From Oscillospiraceae bacterium (lineage in GTDB: Bacteria > Bacillota > Clostridia > Oscillospirales > Ruminococcaceae): 64,000 nt of DNA. This document shows positions 24,260-32,747 of this stretch, piece after piece. Where the stretch lies: the NCBI GenBank assembly GCA_017847875.1, contig JAGASN010000002.1:1-64000 (forward strand), read 5' to 3'. A program made the position numbers and the translations under genes. Position 1 is the first letter of the stretch. Each line of letters starts with the position of its first letter. The notes below the pieces were generated by a model that saw nothing but the letters and a program-made list of their open reading frames with translations, was not told the origin of the DNA and did no database searches.

Positions 24260-25470
24260 AAGCAGAAGATATTTCCGAAGCAATGAATAACATAAACGAA
24301 GATTTTATTGAATCCGCGAACGAAAGAAGAAAACCGAAATCAAGAAAATCCACATGGATAAAATGGGTTTCCGCCGCCGCGGCAATTGCTGTTTTTGCTT
24401 TTGCCGGCGCAAGAGCCTTTGTTCCTGACCGGCCGGAACAAAACGATAATCCGGTTGGCGGAACAGAAAGCGAATACGGTTCTGCGCTTCCGATTCTTGA
24501 ATATATCGAAAACGATGCCACCGCTTACGGTTTTGAAGGATATATGGCTTACGATATTTCCGAACTTGAAAACGGAAACCCCTGGAACGAAAAAATGGCT
24601 TTTGAAGCTCTTCCGGTTTTCCGGAACAACTCTTTCAATGAAGTCGGAATCGCCTATCCCGGAATCGGTGAAGAAGCAATGCTCAAAAAACTGAATTCCA
24701 TAACCGGCGGTGAGCACGGCGAAATTGAATATTCCCGCGTCGGAGATTTTTCTTCCGGAACCGGAATTCCCGATGATTTTGTTGACCGAATTGAAGCAGA
24801 TTTCGGAGAAATTACTATTGAGCTTCAGTCCAACGGCGGCATTGTAGCAAAATATAACGGTTTCGAAGGGGTTGAACTTCCGGAAGGTTACAGCTTTACC
24901 TACAGTAACACATCTGAAGGCGAAGCTTTTGAAACTATTAAATATATTCATCAAAATTACAGTGACATAATCGGACTTCCTGAGGCAACTTTTGTCACTT
25001 CAAAAGAATATACCTTCAGTGGCGAGGAAATTCGGGATTATAATATTTATGATTTTTCCGGCGATGAAATAAGCGATATGCTGAATTTTTCTTTTAATGA
25101 AGTTCAGCTTGCGCCCAACGACGAAGGAAAGCTGATGCTCATAAGAATCAACGACAAACTTTCCTGCGCTGAAAAAATCGGAGATTATCCGATTATTTCC
25201 ACCGAAGAAGCAAAGGATATGCTCCTTGACGGCGGTTATATCACAACCGTTCCCTATGAAATGCCCGGAAAGAAATATATTGCAAAGACCGAACTTATTT
25301 ACCGCAGCGGAATCGGAGAAAACATCTGGATGCCCTATTACCGGTTCCTTGTTGAACTTCCGGAAATGGCGCAGGAAAACGGACTTAAAAACTTCGGCGC
25401 ATATTACGTTCCGGCGGTTGAAGCAAAATATATAACCGGTCTCCCCCTTTGGAACGGAAGCTTTAACTGA
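24256..25470 (+). CDS. Membrane-anchored anti-sigma-like protein (second pair)
   Basis: A 404-residue protein: cytoplasmic segment 1-33 (MKAEDISEAMNNINEDFIESA), one membrane helix about 36-55, then a long extracytoplasmic region rich in Glu, Asn and Tyr. The N-terminus resembles that of the 531-residue partner of the first sigma factor, while the outer domains differ, as expected if the two systems share a mechanism but sense different signals. Translation is coupled to the sigma gene by a 4-base overlap. Confidence 0.72.
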   Translation: MKAEDISEAMNNINEDFIESANERRKPKSRKSTWIKWVSAAAAIAVFAFAGARAFVPDRPEQNDNPVGGTESEYGSALPILEYIENDATAYGFEGYMAYDISELENGNPWNEKMAFEALPVFRNNSFNEVGIAYPGIGEEAMLKKLNSITGGEHGEIEYSRVGDFSSGTGIPDDFVDRIEADFGEITIELQSNGGIVAKYNGFEGVELPEGYSFTYSNTSEGEAFETIKYIHQNYSDIIGLPEATFVTSKEYTFSGEEIRDYNIYDFSGDEISDMLNFSFNEVQLAPNDEGKLMLIRINDKLSCAEKIGDYPIISTEEAKDMLLDGGYITTVPYEMPGKKYIAKTELIYRSGIGENIWMPYYRFLVELPEMAQENGLKNFGAYYVPAVEAKYITGLPLWNGSFN

Positions 25471-25500
25471 AAAAAACGGGCTTTAAAGCCCGTTTTTTTA
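25471..25500. terminator. Bidirectional terminator
   Basis: A near-perfect palindrome AAAAAACGGGCTTTAAAGCC plus CGTTTTTT between convergent genes. Confidence 0.85.
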
Positions 25501-25962
25501 CAGCATCAATCTATAAATTTCAATATTACCCGTTTTTCCTTCATAAACAAAGCCGTTTTTTTCGGCAATATGTTTACTTGCGGATTGGTTTTCGTCACAT
25601 TCAATAACAAGGCTTTTTATGTCCAGAGTTTTTGAATACTCTATTATCCTTTTTGTAAGTTCATTTGAAATTCCAATTCCCCAATATTTTTTATTGATTA
25701 CCCATCCGATCTCATAACCGCCGTTTTCATAACTATGGAAAATCAGATGCCCGATCACTTTTTCCGTTTCATTAAATTCCACGGCGTAAACCAGCGGCGG
25801 TTCACAAAGACCAGCGTTTTTAATAAAATCCAACGTTTTTTTCATATCAAAAACCGGTTCGATATATTTCATAACTTCCTAATCCGAAAGAGCTTCATAC
25901 AGATCTTTTGCGTCTTCCGGGCGGAAATTTCGGATTTTGCATCTTTTTGTAAAAAGTTCCAT
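25498..25962 (-). pseudogene. GNAT acetyltransferase interrupted by one in-frame TAG
   Basis: The N-terminal part from ATG 25962 (MELFTKRCKIRNFRPEDAKD... ending EALSD) and the main part starting EVMKYIEPVFDM are in the same reading frame and separated only by TAG at 25879-25881. Family members commonly read 'LSDEEVMKYIEP' here, so a GAG-to-TAG change explains it. The rest is intact, with GHLIFHS, IGWVINKKYWGIGISNEL (acetyl-CoA loop) and HIAEKNGF. An ATG at 25872 just after the stop could restart translation, but it would lack the first strand and helix. AGGTGATAAA precedes the original ATG. Confidence 0.85.
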
Positions 25963-25975
25963 TTTATCACCTTTT

Positions 25976-26010
25976 AAAAAACTCCCGCAGAACTCTGCGG
26001 GAGTTTTTTT
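25976..26010. terminator. Terminator
   Basis: AAAACTCCCGCAGA-ACT-CTGCGGGAGTTTT with flanking A- and T-runs; on the minus strand it follows the 26012 gene and precedes the GNAT remnant. Confidence 0.85.
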
Positions 26011-26011
26011 G

Positions 26012-26821
26012 TTATCTGTAATCGTCCATTTCAAAAGTAAAAGTTCCCACTTCGCCGAATTCGTCGTATTCGATTTTCTTTCCGGGAACAACCGCGCCAA
26101 CGCTATGGGAAAGAGGAGTTACCTCGACCATTTCGCCCTTGTTTTCCATCCAGTCAAGACGGCAGACGATAACACTTGTGCAGATATAATAAATATCTAC
26201 AATATCCTTTTTCATTGCAACGTAATCGGCGCCTTCGTGGGAATAACAAAGTGCATCGCAGGGTTCTTCCCCTTCGAGAAGATTTTTTATTTTACGGATA
26301 ATTTTTCCGCCTTTTTCGTCTTTTAAAAGTTCGCTTTTTATATATTCCGCAATTTTAAGATAGTTTTCTTTTCCGTTTTTTTCAAGACCGTCTTTTTCAA
26401 GAATATCGAAAACGTTTGAATCTTCCGGAAAACCTTCGAGCAAAAGCGCAAGAGGGTTTTCTTCAACGGCCTTGCGGTAGGTCATAAGGCTTACGGTTTC
26501 GCCTTCGGCAATTTTCCCTTCAACAAAAGGAACTATCGGGTCATAGCTGAAGCGGATATATTCTTTGCCGAAAAGCGGAGATTCTTCAAAAAGCGTTTTT
26601 TCGTGATCAAAAAGCGGTTTTCCGTCTCCCCTGACGACCCTGTAAAGTTCCGGAGCTTTAATCTCTTTTGATGCAGAAAAAAGCATTCCGACCGTTTCAT
26701 CAAGAAGAAATGCTTCCGTTTCTTCCGGTATATCCCCACGGTTTTTAAGCTTTTCTATCTTTTCGGAAAGTTCTTCCGATGATGCTGAATTTAATTTTTC
26801 AATGGTTTCTTCGTATCTCAT
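26012..26821 (-). CDS. Hypothetical cytoplasmic protein
   Basis: A 269-residue acidic protein with no signal peptide or membrane helix. Notable stretches are ELYRVVRGDGKPLF, RFSYDPIVPFVEGKIAEGETVSLMTY and DYVAMKKDIVDIYYICTSVIVCRLDWMEN (split by loops). I do not recognise the family. Its ATG at 26821 follows GAGGTTG, and it starts 9 bases after the DUF2284 gene, so the two probably share a transcript. Confidence 0.6.
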   Translation of the reverse strand: MRYEETIEKLNSASSEELSEKIEKLKNRGDIPEETEAFLLDETVGMLFSASKEIKAPELYRVVRGDGKPLFDHEKTLFEESPLFGKEYIRFSYDPIVPFVEGKIAEGETVSLMTYRKAVEENPLALLLEGFPEDSNVFDILEKDGLEKNGKENYLKIAEYIKSELLKDEKGGKIIRKIKNLLEGEEPCDALCYSHEGADYVAMKKDIVDIYYICTSVIVCRLDWMENKGEMVEVTPLSHSVGAVVPGKKIEYDEFGEVGTFTFEMDDYR

Positions 26822-26830
26822 TTTTCAACC

Positions 26831-27436
26831 TCAATCTTTAACTTTTATCTCTTCGGAATCGCTTAAAAGTCCGACAATGAAAAGGAAATATTCCGGAGCT
26901 TTTCCGTTTTCGATCCAAAGGATTTTTGTGCCGAAAAGTTCTTCCGCGGTTTTAACAAGGTTTCCGCCGATGGCATCTATTGCAGGGCGGATATCGTCCT
27001 CATGGCGGCAGGGCTTTCCTTTCGGTCTTGTGCAGCGTTTACATTTTGCGCAGTGACCGCCATCAAGAGCAAAAGAACCGGGGTTTTCTCTTTCAACTCC
27101 CAAAATCCATTTGCTCGCAAGGATATAATTCTGGTGGCGGATTCCGAGAACAAGTTCGTCGATTTCTTCCTGGGTCATTCCGTGTTCGATAATATCGTCT
27201 TCAAGATACATTTTGAACGCAAAAAGATGGAGATATTTATAATTGTTCCAATATTTTTCCCTGACGTCAAAAGCATAGGGCGGACAGCCCCATTTTGCGC
27301 CGTAATTCGGGCACATTTTGCAGCATTCGATAAAGCGCTCAACTTCGACGTAATCCCTTGCGTAATCCGCGGAAAGGATTTTTTCATAGCTGCGCTCCAC
27401 CGATTTTATTCCTTTTGCTTTTCTGAAACGAATCAT
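26831..27436 (-). CDS. DUF2284 predicted metal-binding protein
   Basis: A 201-residue protein with two cysteine clusters characteristic of DUF2284: ECCKMCPNYGAKWGCPP near residue 40 and GHCAKCKRCTRPKGKPCRH near residue 128, followed by IRPAIDAIGGNL. The Cys pattern suggests a metal or iron-sulfur site; function is unknown, though relatives occur beside corrinoid proteins in anaerobes. ATG 27436 with AGGTG upstream is preferred over a TTG two codons earlier. Confidence 0.85.
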   Translation of the reverse strand: MIRFRKAKGIKSVERSYEKILSADYARDYVEVERFIECCKMCPNYGAKWGCPPYAFDVREKYWNNYKYLHLFAFKMYLEDDIIEHGMTQEEIDELVLGIRHQNYILASKWILGVERENPGSFALDGGHCAKCKRCTRPKGKPCRHEDDIRPAIDAIGGNLVKTAEELFGTKILWIENGKAPEYFLFIVGLLSDSEEIKVKD

Positions 27437-27489
27437 AAACAAATCACCTTTATAAATAAAACTGGAATTATAATATCATAAACCGGGGT

Positions 27490-27990
27490 TTATTGCAATT
27501 CTTCCGCAAGTTTTTCCAAAATGACCCTGTATGCCGGGTGATATTCGGTTTTATATCTTTCGCTGTGGCTCACCATTTCGCCGCTATATCCCGAAAGATA
27601 TTCAAGAAGTTCTTTTTCCGGAAAAGGGGTTCTTCCCTCTTCCGAAAGTTTTTTTAAAATTTCAATTTTCGGTTCAAATTCGGTTTTTTCCCCGGAATTT
27701 GCGCTTTTTATAAAAACTTCGCAGATTTTTTCTTCCGCAATTTCAACGGCTTTCGCTTTATGCAAATCAATCCGAACATATCCGCCGCCTATCGGTTCGA
27801 AAATTTGAGCACCGGGGTTTTCTTCCGTTTCGGCAATTTCCGTTTTGAGCATGCTCAAAGCTTTTTCCTCGTTTTTAACGAGATGTCCGCAGCCGAAAGC
27901 GCTTTGGTAACAAAGTTTTACCGCATCGACCGGCTTCATAAGCGGATATTTTTCAAAATGAAAAAGCAGGATTTTTTCAAAATTCTCCAA
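27490..27990 (-). CDS. Conserved-looking hypothetical protein
   Basis: A 166-residue protein with the opening MENFEKILLFHFEKYPLMKPVDAVK (two helices) and YQSAFGCGHLVKNEEKALSML, then GGGYVRIDLHKAKA and SERYKTEYHPAYRVI. The 'FGCGHL' and 'YHPAYRVI' motifs look conserved and could form a small active site, but I know no function. Start is TTG 27990 after AGGAGGCGG. Confidence 0.65.
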   Translation of the reverse strand: MENFEKILLFHFEKYPLMKPVDAVKLCYQSAFGCGHLVKNEEKALSMLKTEIAETEENPGAQIFEPIGGGYVRIDLHKAKAVEIAEEKICEVFIKSANSGEKTEFEPKIEILKKLSEEGRTPFPEKELLEYLSGYSGEMVSHSERYKTEYHPAYRVILEKLAEELQ

Positions 27991-28036
27991 AAAATCCGCC
28001 TCCTTTTATGTAAACTAAAATTTATAATCCATAAAG

Positions 28037-28064
28037 TTGAATTTTGAACTTTCGATAGTATAAT
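28037..28064 (+). promoter_or_regulatory. Promoter of the YihY-family gene
   Basis: TTGAAT at 28037-28042 and TATAAT at 28059-28064 with a 16-base spacer, about 45 bases before the start codon. Confidence 0.55.
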
Positions 28065-28106
28065 ATAAATATAACATAAATCAATTCATTTTTACAGAGG
28101 ATTTTA

Positions 28107-28991
28107 ATGAACCACATTTTTTCCGTTAAAGGAATCATCGATATTGCCGAAAAATTTCTTTCACTTAAACTCAACCGTTCCGCTGCGGCTCTTTCATATT
28201 TTCTTATAATGACTCTTTTCCCGATGCTTATCTGCGTCCAATGGATTCTGAGCGTTCTGGGCGAAGACATTGTTCTTTTCCTCGAGGAATTTTCGGAACT
28301 TATTCCTTCCGGAGTTCTCACAATTATTGAAGATTATCTTTCCTATTCCGGTTCACAGTCCGGCGGACTTTTAATAATCGGAATTTTCACCGCGGTTTAT
28401 ACCGGTGCAACAGCTTTCCGCACTCTTTCGGATACTCTTCGGGAAATTTTTGAAAGCCGCGGCGGAAGCGACACCGCAAGATTTATTTTCAGCTTTGTTT
28501 ATGCTGTGGCTTTTCTTCTGGCTGTTTATGTTCTTGCAATAACGGTTATCGCCGGAAGATGGTTTATAACTCTTCTTGAACCGTTTTTTGCCATGATAGA
28601 TTTTATAAATCTTCTTGATCTTGCAAACCTCTGGAACTGGTTCAGGTTTGTAATTCTTAATATAATTTCCGCCGGAATGCTTTATACCGTTTATTACTGC
28701 AACGCATGGCGCAGTCCCTATAAAATGAAAATTCTTCCTGGCGCGGTTTTCGGTTCGCTTGTTTTCACTGTTGTAAGCGGATTTTTCTCCTGGTTCATAA
28801 GTTCTTCGGTAAAATATTCCGCAATCTATGGTTCCCTCGCTTCTGTAATCATTCTTATGCTCTGGCTTTATATCCTTGCCAACATAATCCTTCTCGGAGC
28901 TTTGATAAACAAGGAAATGAGCGAACACAAAAGCGACCCGAAAATGAAACTCCACAGCGACGTTCACAGTTTTATTAAAAAGAAGCAATAA
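28107..28991 (+). CDS. YihY/BrkB-family membrane protein
   Basis: A 294-residue protein with six predicted membrane helices. Family marks are RSAAALSYFLIMTLFPML in the first helix, GIFTAVYTGATAFRTL, and near the C-terminus PGAVFGSLVFTVVSG with YGSLASVIILMLWLY. These proteins were long annotated as ribonuclease BN by mistake; their true role is unclear and may be transport. AGAGGA lies before ATG 28107. Monocistronic. Confidence 0.88.
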   Translation: MNHIFSVKGIIDIAEKFLSLKLNRSAAALSYFLIMTLFPMLICVQWILSVLGEDIVLFLEEFSELIPSGVLTIIEDYLSYSGSQSGGLLIIGIFTAVYTGATAFRTLSDTLREIFESRGGSDTARFIFSFVYAVAFLLAVYVLAITVIAGRWFITLLEPFFAMIDFINLLDLANLWNWFRFVILNIISAGMLYTVYYCNAWRSPYKMKILPGAVFGSLVFTVVSGFFSWFISSSVKYSAIYGSLASVIILMLWLYILANIILLGALINKEMSEHKSDPKMKLHSDVHSFIKKKQ

Positions 28992-28993
28992 AT

Positions 28994-29022
28994 AGAAGCT
29001 CCCGTTACGAACGGGAGCTTTT
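28994..29022. terminator. Bidirectional terminator
   Basis: AGAAGCTCCCGTT-ACG-AACGGGAGCTTTT between convergent genes; the stop codon of the minus-strand gene lies in the loop. Confidence 0.75.
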
Positions 29023-29448
29023 GTAATAATCGCCGATAAGTCCGAAAACGTCGGAAGGTCTTCCGCGGAGGATAATTCTCGGTGTTTTATAATTTCCGTC
29101 AAAACTGAAATTTATATCCTTATAATCTCCGTTGCTGATACCATAGCAAAAGAACTCCGCCGTTTCTTTGATATCACATTTCGGCAAATCGAGGATAACG
29201 CAGGTTTCCTCTTCCTTTTTGCTGTCATTAAGCATAAAATCATAGACGACAGAATTGTTTTTTGCAACAATGCTCGGGCGCACCGCAGGATTTTTAATAA
29301 AGGCGTCCACTTCTTCCGGAGTAAAATGCCAGATTCCGTTGATTTTTTCGCCTTTAAGGATTCCGGAAGCGATATAATTTCTTATGGTACGGTCGGAAAG
29401 ACCGGTTATTAACGTAATGTGGCTTATAAGATAAAGTTCTTCTTCCAT
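29005..29448 (-). CDS. Helix-turn-helix (MerR/excisionase-like) DNA-binding protein
   Basis: A 147-residue protein. An N-terminal winged helix-turn-helix (about 5-55) reads ISHITLITGLSDRTIRNYIASG followed by a wing GIWHFTPEEVDAFI in the usual places. The C-terminal 80 residues are a small alpha/beta domain (CVILDLPKCDIKETAEFFC). It diverges from the XRE gene at 29626 and may regulate it. ATG 29448 follows AAAGGAG; the frame opens 108 bases earlier but without a ribosome site. Confidence 0.75.
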   Translation of the reverse strand: MEEELYLISHITLITGLSDRTIRNYIASGILKGEKINGIWHFTPEEVDAFIKNPAVRPSIVAKNNSVVYDFMLNDSKKEEETCVILDLPKCDIKETAEFFCYGISNGDYKDINFSFDGNYKTPRIILRGRPSDVFGLIGDYYKSSRS

Positions 29449-29550
29449 TTTAAAAAAACTCCTTTTTGATATATTCGCCGGCTGTGATTTAATTATATCG
29501 CCGGAAAAATCGATTTTCAATTTGAAATAACGGGAGTTTTTCATATCCGC

Positions 29551-29576
29551 AACCAATAGTTGACATACGGTTGGTA
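29551..29576 (+). promoter_or_regulatory. Possible operator/-35 region between divergent regulators
   Basis: ACCAAT (29552-29557) and GTTGGT (29570-29575) form an inverted repeat with one mismatch around TTGACA at 29560-29565. The -35 hexamer inside a palindrome fits repression by one of the two flanking DNA-binding proteins. No good -10 is seen at the expected distance. Confidence 0.35.
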
Positions 29577-29625
29577 GTCATTTGCGGATTTTTTTGATAA
29601 GATACAGTCACGGAGGTGATTTTTT

Positions 29626-30318
29626 ATGACTCTTGGTGAAAGAATAGGAAATTTAAGAAGGGACGCGGGATATTCCCAGGAATATGTTGCGGAAAGCCTT
29701 GGGGTTTCGCGCCAGGCGGTTTCAAAATGGGAAACGGACCTTTCCAGTCCGGATACCGAAAACCTTATAAAACTTGCGGAACTGCTTAATACTTCTGTGC
29801 AGTTTCTTGCAACCGGAAAGGACTTTTATTTTCCGGAAGGAAAACCCGCTCCGGAAAAGAAGAAAACAAAAATAACAAAAAAGCTTGTTATAAAAATCAT
29901 CGCAATAATTATCGGAACAATGCTTTTTCTTGCCGCTGCGGCTTATATTCTCATCGGACTTTTCGGAACGGTGCGTTTTGATTCCGCAGCCTGTTCCGGC
30001 GGTTACCGCACTTTTCTTTTTGATAAATATTCGGAAGAACTTACGGAAAAATTTCTTGAAAACATTGAAAATTCCGAAGAACGCCACCCTGTTTTTGTTT
30101 CCGCAAAACCTGTTGGAAAAGAACACGTTGAAATGAATTCTTCCAAAAGGGATATCTGGCTCACTTTTACTGTTTTAGGCGAAGCAAAAAGCGGAAACGA
30201 ATATGCTTACAGTGTCACTTTTAAAGGAAAGCGGATATGGTACGACACTTATAAATGGACAAGCGTTTCCATAAACGGCGATTTTGGAAGCCCCTATTTT
30301 ACTTCAATATCTCCATAA
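29626..30318 (+). CDS. XRE-family regulator with one membrane helix
   Basis: A 230-residue protein: XRE helix-turn-helix at about 4-62 (AGYSQEYVAESLGVSRQAVSKWE), basic linker, membrane helix at about 88-112, and an extracytoplasmic domain of 115 residues (GGYRTFLFDKYSEEL, then SKRDIWLTFTVLGEAKSGNEY). The arrangement suggests transmembrane signalling to a DNA-binding domain. GGAGGTGA precedes ATG 29626. Confidence 0.82.
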   Translation: MTLGERIGNLRRDAGYSQEYVAESLGVSRQAVSKWETDLSSPDTENLIKLAELLNTSVQFLATGKDFYFPEGKPAPEKKKTKITKKLVIKIIAIIIGTMLFLAAAAYILIGLFGTVRFDSAACSGGYRTFLFDKYSEELTEKFLENIENSEERHPVFVSAKPVGKEHVEMNSSKRDIWLTFTVLGEAKSGNEYAYSVTFKGKRIWYDTYKWTSVSINGDFGSPYFTSISP

Positions 30319-30325
30319 AACAAAC

Positions 30326-30351
30326 CACCCTCCGGAAATTCCGGAGGGTGA
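30326..30351. terminator. Terminator
   Basis: CACCCTCCGG-AAATT-CCGGAGGGTG between convergent genes, with short T-runs. Confidence 0.7.
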
Positions 30352-30362
30352 TTCTTTGAAAT

Positions 30363-30758
30363 TTATTTTCTTCGTTTTCTCTTTCTTCCAGAAAAATAAT
30401 CCACCAAAATAATAACTAAAAATGCAACTCCAAACGAAGAAAAAATTTGTGCTGTAATCGCTACTACAATATCTGTTATATCCGCACCTAATTCTTTTGT
30501 TTTTGAATAGCAATAAATTCCCGACAATATGTATGAAGCTATGATAAGAAATAAAATAATAATAAAAACAAAAGTATTGTGTTGTTCCAAAAATGCAGCA
30601 AATATAAGACACCCTATAACTATTGATATCGGCCAATTAACTGCTTTTACTCCATATTTTTCTTCAAAAAATTTATTATATTTGATTGGAAAAATAAAAC
30701 AGATCCCGAAAATTCCTGCAATGCATAACAAATAAAAACAAAGTTCAAAAAGCTCCAT
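30363..30758 (-). CDS. Hypothetical four-helix membrane protein in AT-rich island
   Basis: A 131-residue membrane protein with helices at about 2-24, 40-60, 62-85 and 97-120 and a basic C-terminus (GRKRKRRK). No family recognised. Its codons (ATA, TTA, AAT, ATT) differ from the CTT/GTT/GGA-rich style of the rest of the window, and with the next gene it forms an AT-rich patch that looks horizontally acquired. Confidence 0.6.
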   Translation of the reverse strand: MELFELCFYLLCIAGIFGICFIFPIKYNKFFEEKYGVKAVNWPISIVIGCLIFAAFLEQHNTFVFIIILFLIIASYILSGIYCYSKTKELGADITDIVVAITAQIFSSFGVAFLVIILVDYFSGRKRKRRK

Positions 30759-30770
30759 ATTACTCCCCTT

Positions 30771-31469
30771 CTATCGATTTAATATTTCTTTTATTGCATC
30801 TATCAAAGCATAAAAAACTATATTTTTAGGAGCTCTTACATTAGGATGCACATAATCTATAAAAAAACTATTTTTATATTGTAAAAACCTAATTCCACGA
30901 CTTGTTTCTTTCCAATTCTGGGATTTAAATTCTTCGGGACCATACTTTTCTATTATCCATGCTGTTTTGCCACAAATTACAATTTGAGATTCGTACATAT
31001 TCATCTGTTCGAACAAATATTCAACATTTATTTTCTCATTCATATATTTGTCAAAATCAGACCAGTTTACAGTACCACCACCAGGAATCTTTTTTGCATT
31101 AACAAGTGCTATTTGTTCAAGCATTTCATCTTGAGTTTTCTCGTCTTGGCATATTTTTAATACATCTTCCCATTTTTTATATGAATCAAGACAACATTCA
31201 ATGCCATATGCCCACTGGATTACAACATCTATTGTTGGGGAATGTGACTTTTTATACTCTTCATTATACTTTAACAAATACTTCCTTTCATCAAAATCTA
31301 TTTTATTAACATTTTTTACATCTACATTTGCTTCTTTTAGAAAGAACAATGTCTTAATTTTTGATACTTTCCATTTTTCATAATCCACTATTCCATCAGG
31401 AATAAAATAATTGCTTTCTTCTTTCGGTATTTTATTTTTCCATTCTTCAAATAATTCATTTTCATTCAT
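30771..31469 (-). CDS. Hypothetical protein, possibly UDG-fold, in AT-rich island
   Basis: A 232-residue cytoplasmic protein. Features: FIPDGIVDYEKW, KIKTLFFLKEANVD, IPGGGTVNW, QIVICGKTAWII and FIDYVHPNVRAPK. A strand ending in 'ICGKTA' followed later by 'HPN' is reminiscent of the uracil-DNA-glycosylase fold, but the catalytic GxDP-type motif is not evident, so this is a weak guess. Codon use is AT-rich like its neighbour. Start ATG 31469 follows AAAGGAATG. Confidence 0.55.
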   Translation of the reverse strand: MNENELFEEWKNKIPKEESNYFIPDGIVDYEKWKVSKIKTLFFLKEANVDVKNVNKIDFDERKYLLKYNEEYKKSHSPTIDVVIQWAYGIECCLDSYKKWEDVLKICQDEKTQDEMLEQIALVNAKKIPGGGTVNWSDFDKYMNEKINVEYLFEQMNMYESQIVICGKTAWIIEKYGPEEFKSQNWKETSRGIRFLQYKNSFFIDYVHPNVRAPKNIVFYALIDAIKEILNR

Positions 31470-31529
31470 TTACAACATTCCTTTTCTCTATATCTTCGCA
31501 ATAAAAACAAAAATCCCTTTTGCAAACAT

Positions 31530-31563
31530 AAAAATCCCGTTGTTTTTTGCAACGGGATTTTTT
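31530..31563 (-). terminator. patB terminator
   Basis: AAAATCCCGTTG / CAACGGGATTTT stem with T-runs on both sides; placed right after the patB stop on the minus strand. Confidence 0.8.
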
Positions 31564-31564
31564 A

Positions 31565-32737
31565 TCAAAGCTCTTTTTTCGCTTTATAGATTCTTTCAAG
31601 TGTTGCTTCAAGAACGCGCTTCGGGCAGGCGATGTTGATTCGTTCGAAACCGATTCCGCCTTCGCCGAAAACATAGCCTTCATCAAAAATCGCTTCGGCT
31701 TTATGTACCATAAAGTCTTCAAGCTCTTTTTCATTCATTCCCCATGCGCGGAAATCAAGCCACATAAGATATGTTCCCTGAAGGCGATGCACTTTAACTT
31801 CCGGCATTTTTTCAGCAACAAATTCCTCGACGAATTTTCTGTTTTCATCAAGGAAAAGAAGAAGCTCGTCGAGCCATTCCTCACATTCGTCATAAGCAAG
31901 CTCGCAGGCTTTATAACCGAAAATGTTGAGTGAGAAATATCCCCTTGCGGCGGTCATTTTGTTTCTGTATTCCTCGTTGGGAATAAAAATATTGGAAGTC
32001 TGAAGACCCGCAAGGTTGAAAGTTTTGCTGGGTGCTGTGCAGATTGCACAGTTGTTAAGATATTTTTCCTCAAAAGTTCCCATGGAAACATGTTCGAATC
32101 CGGGCATTATGAGGTCAAAATGTATCTCGTCGGAAATGATGAAAACATTGTTTTCAAGGCAGATTTCGCAGAGTTTCAGGAGTTCCTCTTTTGTCCAGAT
32201 TCTGCCGATCGGGTTATGCGGGCTTGAAAGAATACAGAGGGTGGTTTCCGGTCTTGCGGCTTTTTCCGCAAAATCATCAAAATCGATTCTGTATTCGGTT
32301 TCCTCGAGGATAAGTTCGCTTCCGAGAACGGTTCTTCCGTTTGCTTCAACGCTTGAATAAAAAGGATAATAAACCGGGGTGAGCATCAAAACGGAATCGC
32401 CGTCTTTTGTAAAAGCGCCGACCATTTCCTTAATTGCCGGAACAACGCCGGCGGTCATTACGAACCATTCCTTCTTCGGAGAAAAGCCGTGGCGGCGCTC
32501 CATCCAGGAAGTTACGCTTTTATAATAATTTTCCGTTTCTCCGGTATATCCGAGAATGATGTTATCGAGATATTTTTTAAGACCTTCGATTATTGCGGGA
32601 GGATTTTTGAGTTCCATATCCGCAACGGAAAGCGGAACAATATCGTCCCCTGCATTGGGAATCTGCTCATACATTCCTTCCCATTTGTGGGAACCGGTGT
32701 TTCTTCTGTTGACAAGGGTTTCAAAATCGTATTTCAT
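31565..32737 (-). CDS. patB: PatB/MalY-type PLP-dependent C-S lyase
   Basis: A 390-residue fold-type I aminotransferase. Features: VPLSVADMELKNPPAI, GYTGETENYY, TAGVVPAIKEMV, SSPHNPIGRIWTKEEL, ISDEIHFDLI and the PLP Lys in APSKTFNLAGLQTS. PatB/MalY enzymes split cystathionine or cysteine into pyruvate, ammonia and a thiol. ATG 32737 with AAGGAG upstream is chosen over an earlier in-frame start inside the intergenic region. It starts 10 bases after the HD gene, so the two are probably co-transcribed. Confidence 0.9.
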   Translation of the reverse strand: MKYDFETLVNRRNTGSHKWEGMYEQIPNAGDDIVPLSVADMELKNPPAIIEGLKKYLDNIILGYTGETENYYKSVTSWMERRHGFSPKKEWFVMTAGVVPAIKEMVGAFTKDGDSVLMLTPVYYPFYSSVEANGRTVLGSELILEETEYRIDFDDFAEKAARPETTLCILSSPHNPIGRIWTKEELLKLCEICLENNVFIISDEIHFDLIMPGFEHVSMGTFEEKYLNNCAICTAPSKTFNLAGLQTSNIFIPNEEYRNKMTAARGYFSLNIFGYKACELAYDECEEWLDELLLFLDENRKFVEEFVAEKMPEVKVHRLQGTYLMWLDFRAWGMNEKELEDFMVHKAEAIFDEGYVFGEGGIGFERINIACPKRVLEATLERIYKAKKEL

Positions 32738-32747
32738 TTTGTTCTCC

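Noticed and set aside
30771..31469. Firm uracil-DNA glycosylase call
   Set aside because: The possible fold match rests on two short motifs; the catalytic motif is not seen.
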